A DNA stretch of 5,711 nucleotides from Hyphomicrobiales bacterium (GTDB taxonomy: Bacteria > Pseudomonadota > Alphaproteobacteria > Rhizobiales > Xanthobacteraceae), in assembly GCA_016210825.1 (NCBI GenBank), contig JACQTM010000163.1:1-5711 (forward strand), in the 5' to 3' direction. Positions 1 through 4,901 of this stretch are shown here, in pieces. The notes beneath the pieces are model-generated. The model was not told the DNA's origin, ran no database searches, and was given only the letters and a program-made list of their open reading frames with translations. The position numbers and the translations under genes were made by a program. The first letter of the stretch is position 1. The number at the start of each line of letters is the position of its first letter.

Positions 1-327
1 GAAGAGAACGTCACGGTCTTCGAGATTGGTCAGTAGCGCCGCGAGGTCGCCGGCCTTGGCGATCACAGGACCCGAGGTAGCGCGGAAATTCACGCCGAGC
101 TCGCGCGCCACGATCTGCGCCAGCGTGGTTTTGCCGAGCCCGGGCGGGCCTACGAACAGCACATGATCGAGCGCTTCCTTGCGCGAGCGTGCGGCCGTGA
201 TGAACACGTCGAGATTGGCGCGCGCTTTTTCCTGGCCGATGAACTCGGTTAATCGCTGCGGGCGCAAGCTCGCTTCGACGACATCGTCATCGCGGCGCTC
301 GGCGGTGACGAGGCGGGGCGAAATCAT
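1..327 (-). CDS. ruvB: Holliday junction branch migration helicase RuvB, N-terminal part
   Basis: This is the first 109 codons of RuvB, the AAA+ ATPase that drives Holliday-junction branch migration as hexameric rings on RuvA-bound junctions in the cytoplasm. The protein begins MISPRLVTAERRDDD. The RuvB signature RPQRLTEFIGQEKAR follows, and the Walker A motif GPPGLGKT is at residues 60-67. The conserved stretch RATSGPVIAKAGDLAALL comes near the cut. Walker B, the sensor residues and the winged-helix DNA-binding domain lie beyond the left edge. The ATG at 327 is chosen because the family N-terminus starts here, and an AAGG (339-336) lies 8 nt upstream. The start codon overlaps the TGA of an upstream 81-codon frame as ATGA. 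RuvA is upstream on the same strand, but 252 bp away rather than nearly adjacent, because a repeat element lies between them. The family identification is very secure. Confidence 0.97.
   Translation of the reverse strand, partial: MISPRLVTAERRDDDVVEASLRPQRLTEFIGQEKARANLDVFITAARSRKEALDHVLFVGPPGLGKTTLAQIVARELGVNFRATSGPVIAKAGDLAALLTNLEDRDVLF
292..314 (-). repeat. Direct repeat, copy 1 (inside ruvB codons 5-12)
   Basis: This 23-bp segment matches 537-559 at 22 of 23 positions; the one difference is T299 versus G544. It encodes RuvB residues LVTAERR. The two copies flank the palindromic repeat element with an offset of 245 bp. Confidence 0.85.
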
Positions 328-352
328 GCGACCCGCCTTGCAAAATATTTTA

Positions 353-373
353 CCTCCCCCCTTGCGGGGGAGG
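353..373 (+). repeat. Terminal inverted repeat, ruvB-side copy
   Basis: This 21-nt hairpin has its stem as ACCTCCCCC (352-360) pairing with GGGGGAGGT (366-374) around a five-base loop CTTGC. It is the exact reverse complement of the hairpin at 504-524. It ends 25 bp upstream of the ruvB start codon, so in mRNA it would fold just ahead of the ribosome-binding region without covering it. Confidence 0.85.
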
Positions 374-450
374 TACAGGCGGCCTTTGGCCGCCGTTCTT
401 CACTTACAGTACGCCGATGCAATGCATCGGCTATGGAGCGAAAGCGAGCC

Positions 451-499
451 GGGAGGGGGGTAAACGGCACACGCCGTCGTTGCAGCTTACCCCCCTCCC
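451..499. repeat. Internal 13-bp inverted repeat with nested hairpin
   Basis: Positions 451-463 are the perfect reverse complement of 487-499. The 23-base interior contains its own hairpin, ACGGC (464-468) with GCCGT (473-477) around ACAC. It is the longest perfect stem in the window and part of the palindromic element. Confidence 0.8.
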
Positions 500-503
500 C
501 AAC

Positions 504-524
504 CCTCCCCCGCAAGGGGGGAGG
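504..524 (-). repeat. Terminal inverted repeat, ruvA-side copy
   Basis: This is the second copy of the 21-nt terminal hairpin, in inverted orientation. Its stem is CCCTCCCCC (503-511) pairing with GGGGGAGGG (517-525) around the loop GCAAG. Matching inverted ends are what give the element its MITE-like look. Confidence 0.85.
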
Positions 525-536
525 GAGTTGAGTGTT

Positions 537-569
537 GCGGCGCGCGGCGGTGACGAGGCAAGTGATCAT
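537..569 (-). pseudogene. Degenerate duplicate of the ruvB 5' end
   Basis: Reading leftwards from an ATG at 569, just past the ruvA stop, the sequence encodes MITCLVTAARR. The true RuvB start encodes MISPRLVTAERR. The nucleotide match is 22/23 over 537-559, and the two starts align over codons 1-12 with one codon missing here. RuvB similarity ends sharply at 537 and the frame then enters the repeat element. The simplest reading is a remnant of a duplicated ruvB start, produced when the element arrived. Without the insertion, the spacing from the ruvA stop to this ATG would be only 10 bp (570-579), as expected for a tightly packed ruvAB operon. It carries none of RuvB's functional motifs. Confidence 0.65.
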
Positions 570-579
570 CGCTCACCAT

Positions 580-1197
580 TCATCTTGCCAGCTCCTTCAA
601 GCCCAACCGGATCAGTTGCGGCGCGTCGGCTTTCTCACCGGCGCTACGCGAGGCGGCGGCGATGGCTGCAGAAGCCTGCGGCTGACCGTAGCCGAGATTG
701 ATGAGCGCGGAGACTGCGTCGAGCACCGGTTGCGGTGCGCGCCGTTCCTCGACGTCGCCGGAGAGGCGGATCACCGCCGGATCGATCGAGGTGTAAGCCG
801 GAGCTTTATCTTTCAGTTCGGTGACGATGCGTTCGGCAACCTTAGGGCCCACGCCCGGCGCGCGCGAGATTGCCGCCTTGTCGCGCATGGCAATGGCGCT
901 CGCAAGCTCGGCGGGTTTCAGTGTGCCGAGCACCGAGAGCGCGACCTTGGCGCCAACGCCCTGCACGGTCTGCAGCAGGCGGAACCATTCGCGCTCAACA
1001 TCGGTAAGAAAACCAAACAGGCGGATCTGATCCTCGCGCACATGTGTTTCGATCGACAACGTCACCGCCTCGCCCGGGCGGGGAAGTGCTTGCAACGTGC
1101 GCGATGCGCAATGCACGAGATAGCCGACGCCGCTGGCATCGAGGATGACGTAGTCCTCGCCATAAGAATCGATGAAGCCCTTGAGCTTTCCGATCAT
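580..1197 (-). CDS. ruvA: Holliday junction branch migration complex subunit RuvA
   Basis: This is RuvA (205 aa, normal length), the tetrameric cytoplasmic protein that holds the Holliday junction in square-planar form and loads RuvB. Domain I (about residues 1-64) is the OB fold, starting MIGKLKGFID. It carries the acidic-pin residues E55 and D56 in HVREDQ, at the same numbers as in the E. coli protein. Domain II has two helix-hairpin-helix motifs, QGVGAKVAL (79-87) and PGVGPKVAERI (114-124), that grip the DNA backbone. A flexible acidic linker (about 140-155) leads to domain III (about 156-205, ALINLGYGQPQA), which contacts RuvB. The ATG at 1197 matches the family N-terminus; only a weak GGTGG (1205-1201) precedes it. 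ruvB follows on the same strand after 252 bp, and a divergent TPR gene lies upstream, so ruvA probably has its own promoter in 1198-1382. Confidence 0.97.
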   Translation of the reverse strand: MIGKLKGFIDSYGEDYVILDASGVGYLVHCASRTLQALPRPGEAVTLSIETHVREDQIRLFGFLTDVEREWFRLLQTVQGVGAKVALSVLGTLKPAELASAIAMRDKAAISRAPGVGPKVAERIVTELKDKAPAYTSIDPAVIRLSGDVEERRAPQPVLDAVSALINLGYGQPQASAAIAAASRSAGEKADAPQLIRLGLKELAR

Positions 1198-1382
1198 TTG
1201 CCACCGCGCCGAATAGTTTCTTGTGCTTTTATCGGATTCGTCGGAACAGGCCTCTCTTTATGTTAGGCTTGTCCCACACCCAAAAAACCCGAGGTTCGCC
1301 CCAAATTACCGGCAGCCCCGTACGATTTTTGCCGATATTTGCGGTGCGAATCGACTCATCTAGAGAGTAAACGAAGCGTGTC
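1198..1382. other. Divergent intergenic region between ruvA and the TPR gene
   Basis: These 185 bp should hold the promoters of ruvA (leftward) and of the TPR gene (rightward), since the two genes start away from each other. I find no box pair good enough to call. The best leftward match, TTGGGT (1283-1278) and TAAAGA (1260-1255) with a 17-bp spacer, has only three consensus bases in each box. No alphaproteobacterial LexA box (GTTC-N7-GTTC) is visible. Confidence 0.4.
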
Positions 1383-2291
1383 ATGAAAAAAGCCACTGCC
1401 ATCGCGGCCGTGCTGCTTGCGGCCGTGTTATCGAGCTCAATCACCCAGGGGCAAGACCAGAAGAAAGATACAAAGCCCGCCCCAGCGATCGGGACGCCGT
1501 CCCCGGCCAAGACTGCGGCCGAAAGCGCAAGCGAAATTGCCGAAAAGGCCGCTTACAAGAAGGCCGCCGAGACCAAGGATCCAAAACAGCGTGCGGCCGC
1601 CTTCGAGGCCTTCATCGGTAAATATCCAGACAGCAAGGGAAAGATTTCCGCCCTGCAGCAAATCGTCGCCGCCCATGGGGAGGCTGGCGATCATGCCAAG
1701 GTCGAAGAGGCGGGCGAACGTCTGCTTGGGCTCGACCCGGACAATATCCGGGTCATGGCATTGGTCGCCGTGCAAAAACGCAATCGCGCTTATCGCGGAG
1801 AGGACACCGAGCTGCTGGGGCGCCGGGTGCGCGAGCTCGGTGAAAAGGGGCTCGCGCTCCTGCCGGCCTGGCTGAAACCTACCGGCATCGATGACAACCA
1901 ATTCCAGCGCCTGCGTGCGGAACTCTCAACCATCTTCACCGATTCCGTCGCCTTTGGCGCGTTCGCGGCGAAGGACTACAAGACCGCGCGCGATAATTAT
2001 TTAAAAACCTTCAGCCAGCATCCCGACAACTTCTTCGAGACCTATTATCTCGGCGTCGCGTCGCTCGAAATGACCCCGCTCGACCCGAAGGGATTTTGGT
2101 ATGTCGCCAAGGCGCTCAACATCGCTTCGACGCTGAAGAATACCAAAGCAGTCGCGGCGATCCTTGCCTACGGCAAGGGCAGGTACGAGGCTTTCAAGGG
2201 TAACGATGACGGCTGGGATCAGATTGTCGCGGCGGCAGTCAAGCAAAAGCAGCCGCCAGGCGATTTTCTCGCAAACATCAAGAAGAAATAG
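1383..2291 (+). CDS. Secreted TPR-like repeat protein of unknown function
   Basis: This is a 302-residue protein with a likely Sec signal peptide: MKK followed by a hydrophobic run to about residue 19, with cleavage perhaps after TQG at 23. A linker rich in K, P, A and E (24-55) follows. The remainder is helical with TPR-like segments: DPKQRAAAFEAFIGKYPDS (66-84), a unit at about 91-120 (AAHGEAGDHAKVEEAGERLL, then LDPD), and one at about 187-216 (AFAAKDYKTARDNYLKTF, then SQHPD). It therefore probably acts in the periplasm as a protein-binding scaffold; no catalytic motif is seen. The start is fixed: an in-frame TAA at 1368-1370 lies 12 nt upstream of the ATG with no other start codon between. 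The Shine-Dalgarno is weak. It is the only plus-strand gene here, convergent with ruvC (24 bp apart) and divergent from ruvA. The family resembles, from memory, secreted TPR proteins common in Acidobacteria. The partner and role are unknown. Confidence 0.88.
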   Translation: MKKATAIAAVLLAAVLSSSITQGQDQKKDTKPAPAIGTPSPAKTAAESASEIAEKAAYKKAAETKDPKQRAAAFEAFIGKYPDSKGKISALQQIVAAHGEAGDHAKVEEAGERLLGLDPDNIRVMALVAVQKRNRAYRGEDTELLGRRVRELGEKGLALLPAWLKPTGIDDNQFQRLRAELSTIFTDSVAFGAFAAKDYKTARDNYLKTFSQHPDNFFETYYLGVASLEMTPLDPKGFWYVAKALNIASTLKNTKAVAAILAYGKGRYEAFKGNDDGWDQIVAAAVKQKQPPGDFLANIKKK

Positions 2292-2315
2292 GCGAGTGAG
2301 CGACTGCGGCCCGGC

Positions 2316-2825
2316 TTAGCGCTGCGCCGCTATCCGCGCAACCGCACTTGCGCGGTGGTGCGCGTGGGTGACGGCGATTGCCAAAGCATCGGTCGCGTCC
2401 TCCGAGCGCGGATCGGCTTTTGGCAACAGCACGCCGATCATCATGCGCACTTGCGCCTTGTCGCCATGACCGGCGCCGACAATGGTTTTCTTCACGAGAT
2501 TTGGCGCGTATTCGGCGACGGGCACGCCGGCGCGTGCCGGGATCAACATCGCGATCCCGCGCGCCTGGCCGAGTTTTAGGGTCGCCGTCGCATCCTTGTT
2601 GACGAACGTGGCCTCGACCGCAGCTTCATGCGGCTTGAACTCGGTGACGATCCGCGCGAGCCCATCGTGAATAACCACCAGCCGCGAGGCGAGATTATCG
2701 CGCTCGCTGGTTTCCACCGAACCGCAAGCGATGAAGATCAGCCGGTTGCCGCGAGATTCCACGACGCCCCAGCCGGTGCGGCGCAGGCCCGGATCGATGC
2801 CAAGGATGCGAATCGCCGAGTTCAT
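2316..2825 (-). CDS. ruvC: Holliday junction resolvase RuvC
   Basis: This is RuvC (169 aa), the dimeric RNase H-fold endonuclease that nicks Holliday junctions symmetrically, working with RuvAB in the cytoplasm. The strand-1 motif RILGIDPGLRRTGWG carries catalytic D11. E71 (in VEATF) and D143/D146 (in SEDATDALAIA) complete the acidic Mg2+ site, matching E. coli D7, E66, D138 and D141. The LKLGQARG helix is at 83-90. I chose the ATG at 2825 because it leaves the usual short leader before the first strand. An in-frame ATG at 2855, with AGG 4 nt upstream, would add 10 residues (MAARSYQRAE), and a TTG at 2882 would add 19; neither extension looks conserved. yebC lies 66 bp upstream on the same strand. 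Downstream, the convergent TPR gene ends 24 bp away, which separates ruvC from ruvA. Confidence 0.96.
   Translation of the reverse strand: MNSAIRILGIDPGLRRTGWGVVESRGNRLIFIACGSVETSERDNLASRLVVIHDGLARIVTEFKPHEAAVEATFVNKDATATLKLGQARGIAMLIPARAGVPVAEYAPNLVKKTIVGAGHGDKAQVRMMIGVLLPKADPRSEDATDALAIAVTHAHHRASAVARIAAQR
2334..2355. repeat. Hairpin in the 3' end of ruvC at the convergent junction
   Basis: A perfect 8-bp stem, CCGCGCAA (2334-2341) with TTGCGCGG (2348-2355), encloses a 6-base loop. It lies in the last ruvC codons, about 43 bp past the TPR gene stop. No U-run follows on either strand, so any role in ending the converging transcripts is only a possibility. Confidence 0.35.
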
Positions 2826-2891
2826 CTCGGCTCGTTGATAGCTCCGTGCCGCCATTTCGCCTAGCCGATCCCGAAGTGCCAAGCGTGGCGA

Positions 2892-3638
2892 TTAAGCGCT
2901 CATCTTGCTGACCAGCGCGTCGGAGACCTCGAAATTGGCATAGACGTTCTGGACGTCGTCGTGCTCCTCCAGCGTCTCGATCAGGCGCAGAAGCTTCTCG
3001 CCCTGGTCGTCGTCCACCGATAGCGTGTTCTGCGGTTTCCAGACGAGCGCGGCTTTGCGCGGCTCGCCGAATTTCGCTTCCAGCGCCTTCGCCACCTCGG
3101 CGAGCGAGTCCTGGGCGGTGTAGATTTCATGGCCGTTCTCGCTCGAGACGACGTCATCGGCGCCGGCGTCGATCGCGGCTTCGAGCATGGCGTCGGCACC
3201 CGCCGCCTTGGCGTCGAACTCAACGACGCCGACGCGGTCGAACATGAATGATACCGCGCCGGTTTCCGCCAGATTGCCGCCATTCTTGGAAAAAGTGGCC
3301 CGCACCTCACCGGCGGTACGGTTACGGTTATCAGTCAGTGCCTCGACGATGATGGCGATGCCCCCGGGACCGTAGCCCTCGTAGCGGATTTCCTCATAGA
3401 CCTCGGCATCGCCGCCCTGGCTCTTCTTGATGGCGCGTTCGATATTGTCTTTCGGCATGTTCTCCGCGCGGGCGGCGAGAACGGCGGCGCGCAGACGCGG
3501 ATTCATTGCGGGATCCGGCAGGCCAAGCTTGGCGGCGACGGTGATTTCGCGGGCGAGCTTGCCGAACAGCCTGGAGCGCGCGGCATCCTGCTTTCCCTTG
3601 CGGTACATAATGTTTTTGAATTGGGAATGACCAGCCAT
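2892..3638 (-). CDS. yebC: YebC/PmpR/TACO1-family protein
   Basis: This is a full-length YebC-family protein (248 aa; the family is about 240-250). Members were first described as DNA-binding transcriptional regulators. The mitochondrial homologue TACO1 and more recently bacterial YebC have been linked to translation, in particular helping ribosomes through difficult (proline-rich) sequences. The N-terminal MAGHSQFKNIMYRKGKQDA signature is present. ENMPKDNIERAIKK is at 59-72, YEGYGPGG at 86-93, TDNRNRT at 102-108 and EHDDVQNVYANFE at 225-237, covering all three domains without truncation. The ATG at 3638 gives the canonical N-terminus; a weak AGG sits just 3 nt upstream. It precedes ruvC by 66 bp on the same strand, the usual yebC-ruvC arrangement. 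The gap to the upstream hydrolase (100 bp) may hold a promoter or terminator. Confidence 0.97.
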   Translation of the reverse strand: MAGHSQFKNIMYRKGKQDAARSRLFGKLAREITVAAKLGLPDPAMNPRLRAAVLAARAENMPKDNIERAIKKSQGGDAEVYEEIRYEGYGPGGIAIIVEALTDNRNRTAGEVRATFSKNGGNLAETGAVSFMFDRVGVVEFDAKAAGADAMLEAAIDAGADDVVSSENGHEIYTAQDSLAEVAKALEAKFGEPRKAALVWKPQNTLSVDDDQGEKLLRLIETLEEHDDVQNVYANFEVSDALVSKMSA

Positions 3639-3699
3639 GGACCTGACCGCGCTCTGATGCTTGCGGGCGCGTTATAGGATGGCGCGGCCAAGTTCGACA

Positions 3700-3725
3700 A
3701 CCCTCTCCCGCGGACCGAAGAGGGT
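3700..3725 (-). terminator. Possible hairpin terminator or degenerate repeat after the hydrolase gene
   Basis: A 7-bp stem, ACCCTCT (3700-3706) with AGAGGGT (3719-3725), encloses a 12-base loop, 13 bp past the hydrolase stop. On the minus strand it is followed by TTGTCG, too poor in T for a confident terminator. The left arm AACCCTCTCCCGC (3699-3711) matches AACCCTCCCCCGC in the ruvA-ruvB element (501-513) at 12 of 13 bases, so it may be a worn remnant of the same repeat family. Confidence 0.3.
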
Positions 3726-3738
3726 CGGGCGATGGCGT

Positions 3739-4857
3739 TCAGGGTGTCGTGGCGACCAAGTTGTCGTTTTCCATAACGATCGAGCACTGCTCTGCGGGCT
3801 TGGCTTTCTGGCAACCCTTCACGGCCGCATCGCGGGCACTTTCGATCGCCTTATGGCCGGTGATCCTGAACCAATATTGACTTGATGACGACCGCGCGAG
3901 CGCCTTCTCGGTCGGCGCGGCGATATAGCTCTCAAAGAAGGCGCGGCTGCGATCAGCGGCTTTGAATTTTGCCATCAACGCGCTTACGTCCTGCTGTTGC
4001 CAGGTTGGAAGTTTGCGAAACCGCAAAAAGCCATCCATTTCGAACAGCCATTTCGTGCGGCCTTGCCACGAGCGGAACATCGAGTGACCATCCTCACCGA
4101 TGGACTCGAACATCACGAGCTTGACATTCCCGCCACTGTCGAGGAAAGCCGAATCCATCCGCTCGACGAGCTCCGGCGGAAAGAAACTGTCGTTCTTCGC
4201 ATAGAGCCAAAGGTTAGGAACGTGGCTCGTCGTTCCAAAATGCCGCATCGCGGCCACGAGCTCGTTTCCCTCCGGACATTGCCGCATTCGCAGCCCGCCG
4301 GAGACGTTAATGACGCCGGCGAGATTTGCAGGATTACGAGCCGAAAGCGCCACAACCGCGGCGCCGCCGGCCGAGACGCCGATGGCGATGATGCGGGTCG
4401 GATCGGCGTCGGACCGTTGCGATATGGACTCGAGCGCCGCCTGCAGGTCGTCAGCATCGGCGGTAAACCGTTCGACCAACGATGTGGTTTGACATGACAC
4501 TGGTGTCGATATGGGACCATCCGATTGCCCAAATCCGCGCCGCATCACGACAACGGTTAGCCAGCCGCGGCGCGCGAGGTCACGCGCAGGTCCGGCATAG
4601 TCGGTCGCGTGATCGTCCAGCATCTTCCCGGGATTCGCGGATTTGCCGTGGGTAATGAGCGCAATCGGCAGGCGCTCACTGACATTCGCGCGCTTGACCG
4701 TCAGGCTTTCGAGCCGAGCCGGACGCCCATTGATCGTGACTCGAAGAAAACCGTGATCTTCGATGAGATCGTCGGCGCGAACTCGCGATTGATCGGCGAG
4801 CAGCACGATGAACGCCAACGGCAGCAACCAAAATGTGCGGCACCTTATCTTGCTCAT
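3739..4857 (-). CDS. Exported alpha/beta hydrolase, dienelactone-hydrolase-like
   Basis: This is a 372-residue serine hydrolase of the alpha/beta fold. Residues 1-28 form a signal peptide: MSKIRCR, a hydrophobic run LLPLAFIVLL, then VRA before DD, suggesting the periplasm. The oxyanion-side strand ITHGKSANPG is at 68-77. The nucleophile elbow GVSAGG gives Ser162, with Asp223 in LYAKNDSFFP and His258 in EDGHSMF as the likely triad. A C-terminal extension (about 290-372) has two cysteines (349 and 358) in an AARDAAVKGCQ...QCSIVMENDN pattern; with Cys123 and Cys194 this suggests disulphides. Substrate is unknown; an esterase or dienelactone-hydrolase-like activity is inferred from fold only. The ATG at 4857 is preferred over GTG 4881 because it places the signal peptide at the N-terminus and has GGGA upstream. 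It lies 44 bp after the metallophosphoesterase, possibly co-transcribed, and is not part of the usual metallophosphoesterase-yebC-ruvCAB block. Confidence 0.9.
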   Translation of the reverse strand: MSKIRCRTFWLLPLAFIVLLADQSRVRADDLIEDHGFLRVTINGRPARLESLTVKRANVSERLPIALITHGKSANPGKMLDDHATDYAGPARDLARRGWLTVVVMRRGFGQSDGPISTPVSCQTTSLVERFTADADDLQAALESISQRSDADPTRIIAIGVSAGGAAVVALSARNPANLAGVINVSGGLRMRQCPEGNELVAAMRHFGTTSHVPNLWLYAKNDSFFPPELVERMDSAFLDSGGNVKLVMFESIGEDGHSMFRSWQGRTKWLFEMDGFLRFRKLPTWQQQDVSALMAKFKAADRSRAFFESYIAAPTEKALARSSSSQYWFRITGHKAIESARDAAVKGCQKAKPAEQCSIVMENDNLVATTP

Positions 4858-4901
4858 GGAAACATCCCGATATTGGTCCACACTGGTGAAATCGGACTAA
4901 G
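4858..4901. other. Short gap between metallophosphoesterase and hydrolase genes
   Basis: These 44 bp contain only a GGGA about 8 nt ahead of the hydrolase ATG, a plausible ribosome-binding site. I see no convincing terminator or promoter, so read-through from the metallophosphoesterase gene is the default expectation. Confidence 0.4.

Larger units (their letters stand above)
352..525. repeat. Palindromic multi-hairpin repeat element (REP/MITE-like) between ruvA and ruvB
   Basis: A GC-rich element of about 174 bp is bounded by inverted copies of one hairpin. Positions 353-373 are the exact reverse complement of 504-524 (21 nt), and each copy is itself a stem-loop. Inside lie further stems: 378-384/388-394 (GGCGGCC, TTT loop), 413-420/424-431 (GCCGATGC, AAT loop), and a 13-bp stem 451-463/487-499 enclosing a 5-bp hairpin at 464-477. 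No transposase or other gene fits inside; the open frames crossing it are low-complexity. From memory, frames encoding PPPLRGR or LPNPPPQGG are typical spurious ORFs made by dispersed repeats in Hyphomicrobiales genomes, so this is probably one member of such a family. It would be transcribed as part of a ruvA-ruvB message. No hairpin has a U-tract, so it does not look like an intrinsic terminator. Confidence 0.85.
324..569 (-). other. 81-codon leader-like frame coupled to ruvB by an ATGA overlap
   Basis: An open frame starts at the duplicated ruvB ATG (567-569), 10 bp after the ruvA stop codon. It runs through the palindromic element and ends with a TGA at 326-324 that overlaps the ruvB ATG (327-325) as ATGA. 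Only its first 11 residues resemble a real protein (RuvB). The rest is repeat-derived low complexity, including LPPPLRGRVGEGG. It is unlikely to make a functional protein. Translation of it could carry ribosomes from ruvA through the structured insert and hand them to ruvB. A GGTGAG lies close upstream (576-571), only 2 nt from the ATG, so initiation strength is uncertain. Whether it is translated cannot be told from sequence. Confidence 0.3.

Noticed and set aside
352..525. Reading the hairpin cluster as a CRISPR array, an intrinsic terminator or a small RNA gene
   Set aside because: There are no regularly spaced direct repeats with unique spacers, no U-tract after any stem, and no recognisable promoter; a dispersed palindromic repeat explains it better.
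328..579. A LexA (SOS) operator controlling ruvAB
   Set aside because: I looked here and in 1198-1382 for the alphaproteobacterial GTTC-N7-GTTC direct repeat and found none.
532..1266. A 244-codon open frame on the plus strand opposite ruvA
   Set aside because: It is antisense to a clearly conserved ruvA, has no recognisable domain, and is explained by the GC-rich third-position bias of the true gene.
1255..1283. Leftward sigma70-like pair TTGGGT-N17-TAAAGA ahead of ruvA
   Set aside because: Only three consensus bases match in each box. The spacing is right, but many such pairs occur by chance, so it is noted and not called.
1286..1296. Small AACC/GGTT hairpin with a T-run on the minus strand
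   Set aside because: A 4-bp stem is too weak for an intrinsic terminator and it does not lie downstream of any minus-strand gene end.
1437..1901. A 154-codon minus-strand frame opposite the TPR gene
   Set aside because: The plus-strand reading has a signal peptide and TPR-like periodicity; the antisense frame has neither a credible start nor a family resemblance.
3997..4497. A 166-codon plus-strand frame opposite the hydrolase
   Set aside because: It is a shadow of the hydrolase gene with no domain-like sequence and no ribosome-binding site of note.
4855..4881. GTG start at 4881 for the hydrolase, adding eight residues
   Set aside because: It would push the signal peptide away from the N-terminus, and the ATG at 4857 has a better upstream purine-rich site.
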